From positions 1 to 36,353 of the forward strand of contig JAEEQX010000012.1 of the NCBI GenBank assembly GCA_016285575.1: a stretch of DNA of 36,353 nucleotides, in the 5' to 3' direction. The stretch comes from Lachnospiraceae bacterium. Its GTDB lineage: Bacteria; Bacillota; Clostridia; Lachnospirales; Lachnospiraceae. The notes under the pieces were generated by a model that did not search any database, was not told the origin of the DNA, and saw only the letters and a program-made list of their open reading frames with translations. This document shows, piece after piece, positions 31,036-36,353 of the stretch. How positions within the stretch are numbered: the stretch's first letter is position 1; each line of letters starts with the position of its first letter. Both the position numbers and the translations under genes were made by a program.

Positions 31036-33339
31036 GTGAAAAAAACATATACCGTGACCGGAATGTCCTGCGCCAACTGCGTGGCCAATGTTGAGCGAGC
31101 AGTCAAAAAGGTGGAGGGGATTAAGAAGGTCGATGTTAACTTAATAGAAGAAATGATGCTTGTCGAATTCGATGAGAATGTAACAGGCGACGAAAAGATA
31201 ATCTCAGCTGTGAAAAAAGCAGGATACGGGGCAGTGGCCAACGCATCATCCGAGGAAAGCAATAATGCGGGAGAATCCTGTAATATAACTTGCGATTGCT
31301 CAGGAGCAAACAACAGCAATGAGAGTACCGGCAAAGGCGGGGAGAGTAATAACCGTAATTCAGCAGGTAACGGTCAGTTGGCGGGGTTAATTGCATCCGT
31401 CATTCTGATGGTAATCCTTATGATTATCGCGATGTTTGTCAAGTGGGATGCCGCGACCAATGCGCTAACACAGTTTATACTAGTGATTCCTGTGATTATC
31501 ATTAACAGGAGATTTTTCATCAATGCATTCAAGGCACTCAGGAATGGCGGTACCAATATGGATGTACTGGTTTCGCTCGGCTCGATATGTTCGCTGGGAT
31601 ACAGCCTGTATGGACTGTATAATATACTTATCAGTCTTGAAAATGGCGATAGCGAGCATGCAATGCATTTGTCTCATAATCTGTATTTTGATTCGACAGG
31701 CATGATACTTACGCTTGTATCCGTGGGCAAGTTTTTGGAGTCGAGATCCAAGGGCAAGACCAAGGATGCCATCAATTCACTTCTTGATATTGTACCAAAG
31801 AAGATAGTGAGAATAAAAACCAACGCCGACGGAAGCGAGACGGAGGAGACAATATCACAATCGGAAGTAAGAAAAGGCGATATTATTCTTATATCCAAGG
31901 GTGAGGCTGCAAGTGTAGACGGAAGAGTGGTATTTGGCAATGCGGTATTTGACGAGTCTGCCATTACGGGTGAGAGCGAAGCCGTAAAAAAGAGCGTGGG
32001 AGATGAAGTAATATCCGCAAGCATGGTCATGGACGGATACGTAAGAGTACAGGCGGAAGCGGTAGGCGAAGAGTCAACGCTTCGAAAGATAGTCAGGATG
32101 ACTAGGGAAGCGGGTGCTACCAAGGCCCCCATCGCCAGATTGGCGGATAAAATTGCTTCAATATTCGTACCTGCAATTTTGGCCATCGCAGCAATTACTT
32201 TTGTAGTGTGGATAATCATATCAAAAGATTTTACGCTTGCATTTTCCAATGCAATAAGTGTACTTGTTATATCCTGTCCTTGTGCGCTCGGACTTGCAAC
32301 ACCCGTAGCCATAACGGTTGGCATGGGAATGGGTGCTAAGAGAGGAATCCTCTTTAAGAGCGCTGAGAGTCTTGAGAGATTAAAAAGCGTTGAAGTGGCA
32401 GTTTTTGACAAGACAGGAACTATCACGGAAGGAACTGTATCTGTCGAAGGAGAGGTAAGAAAAGATACCATCAGAAAAACATCCCGTATTGCGATGGATT
32501 GCCTCAAGGGACTTGGCATCAAGACCATGATGCTTTCCGGAGATAAAAAAGACAAAGCATTGGCGATTGCAAAAGAAGCAGGAGTTGATGAAGTTAAATA
32601 CGAACTTAAGCCCGAAGATAAGGCAAGAATAGTTAATGAGTTAAAAGCAGAGGGTAAAAAAGTCCTTATGGTCGGCGACGGTATTAATGATGCCCCGGCA
32701 CTTGCGAGCGCGGAAGTCGGAATGGCTATGGGCGCAGGAAAAGATATCGCAATAGACAGTGCGGATGTGGTGCTTATGCATAGCGACTTATTGGATGTGG
32801 TTCGAGCAATAAGACTCAGTAAGAGTACATTACTAAATATAAAAGAAAACCTCTTCTGGGCGTTCTTTTATAACATCTTAATGATTCCTGTGGCAGCAGG
32901 TGTAGCCTATCCTTTATTTGGAATAAAGCTCAATCCGATGATCGGCGCTGCATGCATGAGCTTAAGTAGTATATGCGTATGTTTGAATGCAATCAGACTT
33001 ATGAGTTTTAATATTGATAAGGATATAGAAAGATATACCAAGAAAAAAGCGGCGAACAACGTTATAGATGAAATAGATAATTCTGTAGAGAATAAAGAAA
33101 TTAACAATAATGAAATGGCAAAAGAAGATAAGGAGGCAGTTATGATTTCATTTGGTGTTGAAGGTATGATGTGCGAACACTGCAAGGGCAGAGTTGAGAA
33201 TGCTTTGAAGGAAATAAGTGGAGTAACAAACGCTGTTGCAGATCTTGAAAAGAAGTCAGTTACCGTTGAAGCTGATGCGAGCGTATCAGAGCAGGCTCTT
33301 AAGGATGCTGTTGTGGCAGCAGGCTATAAGGTAATCTAG
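31036..33339 (+). CDS. CopA-type P1B ATPase lacking the nucleotide-binding (N) domain, with HMA domains at both ends
   Basis: A 767-residue membrane protein of the copper-exporting ATPase family. In order: N-terminal HMA domain with GMSCANC, a Ser/Asn/Gly linker (about 70-112), membrane helices, actuator loop TGES (311-314), metal-site CPC (414-416), phosphorylation motif DKTGTITEG (D458), GDGINDAP (547-554), final helices and a C-terminal HMA domain with MMCEHC. Only 45 residues separate D458 from SGDK (502-504), where this family normally has a TGDN motif after roughly a hundred more residues; the ATP-binding N domain, including the expected SEHPL motif, is absent. The frame is intact across the junction. 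The start is GTG after GGAGGAG. It is probably unable to bind ATP normally. The enzyme I-like gene begins at the very next base. Confidence 0.88.
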   Translation: MKKTYTVTGMSCANCVANVERAVKKVEGIKKVDVNLIEEMMLVEFDENVTGDEKIISAVKKAGYGAVANASSEESNNAGESCNITCDCSGANNSNESTGKGGESNNRNSAGNGQLAGLIASVILMVILMIIAMFVKWDAATNALTQFILVIPVIIINRRFFINAFKALRNGGTNMDVLVSLGSICSLGYSLYGLYNILISLENGDSEHAMHLSHNLYFDSTGMILTLVSVGKFLESRSKGKTKDAINSLLDIVPKKIVRIKTNADGSETEETISQSEVRKGDIILISKGEAASVDGRVVFGNAVFDESAITGESEAVKKSVGDEVISASMVMDGYVRVQAEAVGEESTLRKIVRMTREAGATKAPIARLADKIASIFVPAILAIAAITFVVWIIISKDFTLAFSNAISVLVISCPCALGLATPVAITVGMGMGAKRGILFKSAESLERLKSVEVAVFDKTGTITEGTVSVEGEVRKDTIRKTSRIAMDCLKGLGIKTMMLSGDKKDKALAIAKEAGVDEVKYELKPEDKARIVNELKAEGKKVLMVGDGINDAPALASAEVGMAMGAGKDIAIDSADVVLMHSDLLDVVRAIRLSKSTLLNIKENLFWAFFYNILMIPVAAGVAYPLFGIKLNPMIGAACMSLSSICVCLNAIRLMSFNIDKDIERYTKKKAANNVIDEIDNSVENKEINNNEMAKEDKEAVMISFGVEGMMCEHCKGRVENALKEISGVTNAVADLEKKSVTVEADASVSEQALKDAVVAAGYKVI

Positions 33340-34848
33340 ATGAAAAGGCTCCCTGCGGTATCACTTAGTAGTGGTGTGGCAGCAGGGTCAGTGCGTCTTT
33401 TTTCAGATAATAATTCATCATTGAATTCCTATGTAACAGGAGATGTTAAAGAAGAACTTCAAAAATTTACGGATGCCTGTCAGGCAATGCTTGAGGGAAT
33501 CAATCAAAAGATATCTGCAAATAAATTCGAATATGATGAGGCAGATATAAGAGAGGCTTTCGCTGAAATACTTAAGGATGAAGAAAGTAATTCCTTGATT
33601 ATAAAAGAAATAGAAGGCGGCCTTAGTGCTAAGGAAGCAGTAAGAAAAGTCTATGAAGGGTTTGCGGACAAACTCGATGAGAGCGACGATGAGTTGCTTC
33701 GAGCAAGAGCAGCAGATCTTAGAGCGTTGGCTTCGGATTTGTTTGATTCAGATAACGTAGATGAGTCGAACGATGAGGATAGAACCGGAATAATACTGGT
33801 GAGTGAGAGAGTTTCGCCAACTAAACTTTTGATGTCGGATATAGAGGCCATCAGCGCAATAGTATCAAGGTGTGGAGGAACCAACGACCACACGGCGATT
33901 ATAGCCAGGATGAGAAAAATCCCGTACGTAACGGGAGTCGATATAAGCGAATTTGAAGATGGCGAGAGTATCCTTGTAGATGCCAATGAAGGACTCATTA
34001 TAAAAGATATTTCGCAGAATGAAGTCAATGATTATCTAAAGAACTCATCCATAATAAATGATGATAACACTCGTATCGTTAATAAGATTGCGATAGAATA
34101 TAAAGATAGAATTAATATCCTAGCCAATGTGTCATCTGACGCAGATTACGAAACACTTCCGAGTGAGTTCGAAGGTGTGGGACTTTTAAGACTCGAAGCT
34201 TTTTATATGAGTAAAAACGATACTCCGAACGAGGATGAGATTGTTGCTCTTCTTGAGCCATTATCGAAAAAGTCTTGCGGTAAAACAGTCAGGGTTAGGA
34301 CGTTGGACTTAGGCGGAGACAAAGCATTATCCTATCTTGATACCAATATATACGGTAATGCGAGAGGATTAGCGCTTAGTCTTAAGATACCTAATGAATT
34401 CGAAAAAGAAGTTCGCGCCATCTCGAGGGCAGCAGGAAATTTTGAAATCATGTTTCCTGTAGTGGAAGAAGTTGAAGACCTAAGGCGAGCGGTCGAGATA
34501 GTAAGGCGATATAATAAGGATATTCGTATTGGTATCATGACGGAGACCAAAAGAGGAGTTGAAAACCTCGAAGAACTTCTAACGATGTGCGATTTCGTAT
34601 CCATAGGAACCAACGATCTGACGGCAGATATTTTGCACAAGGACAGAAGCGTTGATACTGAAAAAGGAAGTCAATATACGGATATAGAAAAAGAAGAAGT
34701 AGCTGGATATATTGAAAAGATTATTGGTACGACTCATAAGGCAGGAAAGAAAGTATGCATCTGCGGCGAAGCAGCAAGTAACAGAGATTGGCTTGATAGA
34801 TTCATATCCATGGGCCTAGATGAGATAAGTATCAGAGTGTGGGAATAG
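33340..34848 (+). CDS. Divergent PTS enzyme I-like phosphoenolpyruvate protein
   Basis: A 502-residue cytoplasmic protein of the enzyme I family, which transfers phosphate from PEP to HPr. The N-terminal part is diverged. The swivelling domain has GGTNDHTAIIARMRKIPYV, where H184 is the presumed phospho-histidine but the usual TSH context is NDH. The PEP-binding barrel shows LLRLEAFYM, RTLDLGGDK, FPVVEEVED, SIGTNDLTADIL and the active-site cysteine C475 in CICGEAAS. At 502 residues it is shorter than typical enzyme I (about 570). The ATG abuts the copA stop codon. No HPr or EII genes are in the window, so it may act in a non-sugar phosphorelay. Confidence 0.83.
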   Translation: MKRLPAVSLSSGVAAGSVRLFSDNNSSLNSYVTGDVKEELQKFTDACQAMLEGINQKISANKFEYDEADIREAFAEILKDEESNSLIIKEIEGGLSAKEAVRKVYEGFADKLDESDDELLRARAADLRALASDLFDSDNVDESNDEDRTGIILVSERVSPTKLLMSDIEAISAIVSRCGGTNDHTAIIARMRKIPYVTGVDISEFEDGESILVDANEGLIIKDISQNEVNDYLKNSSIINDDNTRIVNKIAIEYKDRINILANVSSDADYETLPSEFEGVGLLRLEAFYMSKNDTPNEDEIVALLEPLSKKSCGKTVRVRTLDLGGDKALSYLDTNIYGNARGLALSLKIPNEFEKEVRAISRAAGNFEIMFPVVEEVEDLRRAVEIVRRYNKDIRIGIMTETKRGVENLEELLTMCDFVSIGTNDLTADILHKDRSVDTEKGSQYTDIEKEEVAGYIEKIIGTTHKAGKKVCICGEAASNRDWLDRFISMGLDEISIRVWE

Positions 34849-34849
34849 T

Positions 34850-36115
34850 ATGAAGAAAGTGTGTGTAATAGGTGGCGGTCCGGCGGGAGTAATGAGCGCG
34901 TATGCAGCATCCCTGAGCGGAGCAGACGTTACGATTATAGAGAGAAATCCTGAGATATTAAAAAAGCTCATGCTTACAGGCAATGGTAAGTGCAATTATT
35001 CCAATGCGGACTTGTCGGTTGAAAGCTATAGTTTTGATGCAAATCATCCTTTTAGCAATGTGATAAAAGAATATGATTCCACATGGCTTGAGAACCTCTT
35101 TTTGCAAAATGGAATGTACACTTACGTAAAGGATTCGCTTAAGTATCCGAGAAGCGAAAAAGCCGAGACCGTAAGGGATACACTCATGGATATGTTGGCC
35201 AAGCAAAAAGTCAGCATAATCACAGGCAAAAAGGTTACTTCCATCAAGTCATCTATTGACTCAGACTCAGTAAAAGTTGATAATAATAGTGCGTGTGAAT
35301 TCACTATTTCTTTTGAAGATGGAAGTGCGATGGAATGCGATGCATTGATTATCGCAACAGGTGGAAAAGCCTATCCTTCGACGGGTTCGGACGGGGCAGG
35401 ATACCGACTCGCAAGAGAAGCAGGACACAACGTAACATTCACATATCCCGTGTTGACGAGACTTTTTACCGAGGATAAGGACGTGCTTAGTCTTTCAGGA
35501 GTCCGATATAAAGGAAGAGTAAGCGCATACATAGACGATAAAGAAGTCATAGAAGATGAGGGCGAGATACAGTTTACTGATAAGGGGCTCTCGGGAATAT
35601 GTGTGTTTAACATAAGCAGATATCTTTCCAAGCCGATAGAAGAAGGTGCATCCTGCTTCATATCGGTGGATTTTTTGCCCGAAAAATCAGACTGTGAATT
35701 GGCAGAGTACTTGCGAAAAAGACTTGATCTTGCAGGCAAGGACGATATAAAAGTCGACGCATTAGAGGATATATTATCCAAGATGATTAGTGCTAAGATT
35801 GCTGGACTCATAGTAGAAAAACTATGTGGCAAAAATGCAGGAAAAGTTGAGATATCTGATGATACCGTAACCAAGCTTGTCAATCTGATTACGGACTTTA
35901 AGATTAAAATCAGTGCTCATGATTCATTTTCCGCTGCTCAAGTTACAAAGGGCGGCGTTGATATAAGCGAAGTGAGCGAAACAATGGAATCAAAATTATG
36001 CAAGAACCTCTATTTTGCAGGAGAAGTTCTTGATGTTGACGCCAAGTGCGGCGGATACAATCTTCATTGGGCGTTTGCGTCCGGAATGAAGGCAGGAGAA
36101 AGCGCAGCTAAGTAA
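34850..36115 (+). CDS. BaiN/HI0933-family FAD-dependent oxidoreductase
   Basis: A 421-residue flavoprotein. The dinucleotide-binding motif VIGGGPAG is at residues 6-13, with the acidic end of strand two at IIERN. Also seen are LMLTGNGKCNYSNADL, LIIATGGKAYPSTGSDGAGY, TKGGVDISEVS and the C-terminal flavin-contact region FAGEVLDVDAKCGGYNLHWA. These mark the HI0933/BaiN family; BaiN was proposed as a bile-acid reductase, but most members have no assigned substrate. The gene starts 2 nt after the enzyme I-like stop codon, completing a three-gene operon with the CopA-like gene. Co-function is not obvious from the families. Confidence 0.9.
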   Translation: MKKVCVIGGGPAGVMSAYAASLSGADVTIIERNPEILKKLMLTGNGKCNYSNADLSVESYSFDANHPFSNVIKEYDSTWLENLFLQNGMYTYVKDSLKYPRSEKAETVRDTLMDMLAKQKVSIITGKKVTSIKSSIDSDSVKVDNNSACEFTISFEDGSAMECDALIIATGGKAYPSTGSDGAGYRLAREAGHNVTFTYPVLTRLFTEDKDVLSLSGVRYKGRVSAYIDDKEVIEDEGEIQFTDKGLSGICVFNISRYLSKPIEEGASCFISVDFLPEKSDCELAEYLRKRLDLAGKDDIKVDALEDILSKMISAKIAGLIVEKLCGKNAGKVEISDDTVTKLVNLITDFKIKISAHDSFSAAQVTKGGVDISEVSETMESKLCKNLYFAGEVLDVDAKCGGYNLHWAFASGMKAGESAAK

Positions 36116-36144
36116 GTAAGACTTATTGAGATATAGGAGCAATG

Positions 36145-36353
36145 ATGAAAAGAAAAGTTTTTAAAAGCATGTGCGTAGCACTTTTGGCAGGAGTTACATT
36201 GACAGGATGTACTCTTCCTTTTGGCCAGGTAATGGATGGAGATGGGATGATTAATGAGAATCCCAATGTTGACCCTATCAAAAATCCTTCCGGAGACGAA
36301 AACGAACATTTAGATGAAGTTTCATTATACGAAGAATTCGTTAAGGGTGAAAA
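36145..36353 (+). CDS. Lipoprotein, N-terminal part (3' truncated by the window edge)
   Basis: An open frame starting MKRKVFKSMCVALLAGVTLT runs off the right edge after 69 complete codons. The signal peptide ends in the lipobox LTGC, followed by a Pro/Asp/Asn-rich stretch typical of the linker of a surface lipoprotein. Of two adjacent ATG codons, the second (36145) has the better 5-nt spacing from GGAG at 36136-36139. It begins 29 nt after the flavoprotein stop and may be in the same transcript. Its function cannot be read from the part present. Confidence 0.75.
   Translation, partial: MKRKVFKSMCVALLAGVTLTGCTLPFGQVMDGDGMINENPNVDPIKNPSGDENEHLDEVSLYEEFVKGE

Noticed and set aside
30845..31048. 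Minus-strand 67-residue frame upstream of the CopA-like gene
   Set aside because: AT-rich intergenic translation without a ribosome binding site, and it overlaps the copA promoter.
31674..32555. 293-codon antisense frame opposite the CopA-like gene
   Set aside because: A mirror of strong coding on the plus strand; no recognisable protein and no promoter or ribosome binding site.

Overview
The window looks like a chromosomal segment from a motile, anaerobic Firmicute of the Lachnospiraceae (Butyrivibrio or Roseburia type). The reasons are moderate-to-low GC with strong AAGGAGG ribosome binding sites, a YesM/YesN two-component system beside an LplA/LplB/YtcP-type sugar ABC transporter, a BadF-type acyl-CoA dehydratase activase pair, and a flgM-flgN-flgK-flgK-flgL-fliW-csrA block. 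This assignment is inferred from protein families; no 16S rRNA or other marker lies in the window.

Layout. 1-304: end of a probable fucose isomerase, with its terminator. 393-3775: sensor kinase and AraC-type response regulator. 3947-7885: solute-binding lipoprotein and two permeases of a carbohydrate ABC importer, whose promoter is preceded by two 11-bp direct repeats 22 bp apart. 8084-11569: AMP-forming acyl-CoA synthetase and an OmpR/HisKA two-component pair. 11590-14550, minus strand: a MATE transporter and a DUF624 membrane protein with a long extra C-terminal domain. 14731-16189: a DUF6273-type lipoprotein behind a promoter whose spacer carries nine consecutive G residues, then a 71-residue orphan protein with a hairpin-rich leader. 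16385-21643: patatin-like lipase and a split, normally giant, 2-hydroxyacyl-CoA dehydratase activase system. 21703-21945: a strongly folded RNA with its own promoter and terminator that I cannot assign to a family. 22110-28886: the late flagellar and CsrA/FliW block. 29091-30778, minus strand: RmlD and a DUF4160 / DUF2442-HTH pair with a perfect operator palindrome inside its promoter. 31036-36353: a copper-type P-type ATPase lacking its nucleotide-binding domain, tightly coupled to a divergent PTS enzyme I and a BaiN-type flavoprotein, then the start of a lipoprotein.

How the genes fit together. The first third is sugar sensing and uptake; no ATPase subunit is encoded here, so a shared MsmX-like ATPase is presumed. 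The flagellar block makes the anti-sigma factor, the hook-filament junction chaperone, two hook-associated FlgK paralogs, FlgL, and the FliW/CsrA post-transcriptional switch. Several of its leaders have a hairpin just upstream of a GGA-containing ribosome binding site, which would suit CsrA control.

Most unusual items: the N-domain-less CopA in its operon, the unassigned 0.2-kb structured RNA upstream of flgM, the poly-G promoter, and the operator-controlled DUF4160 / DUF2442-HTH pair. I saw no rRNA, tRNA, CRISPR array, insertion sequence or prophage.
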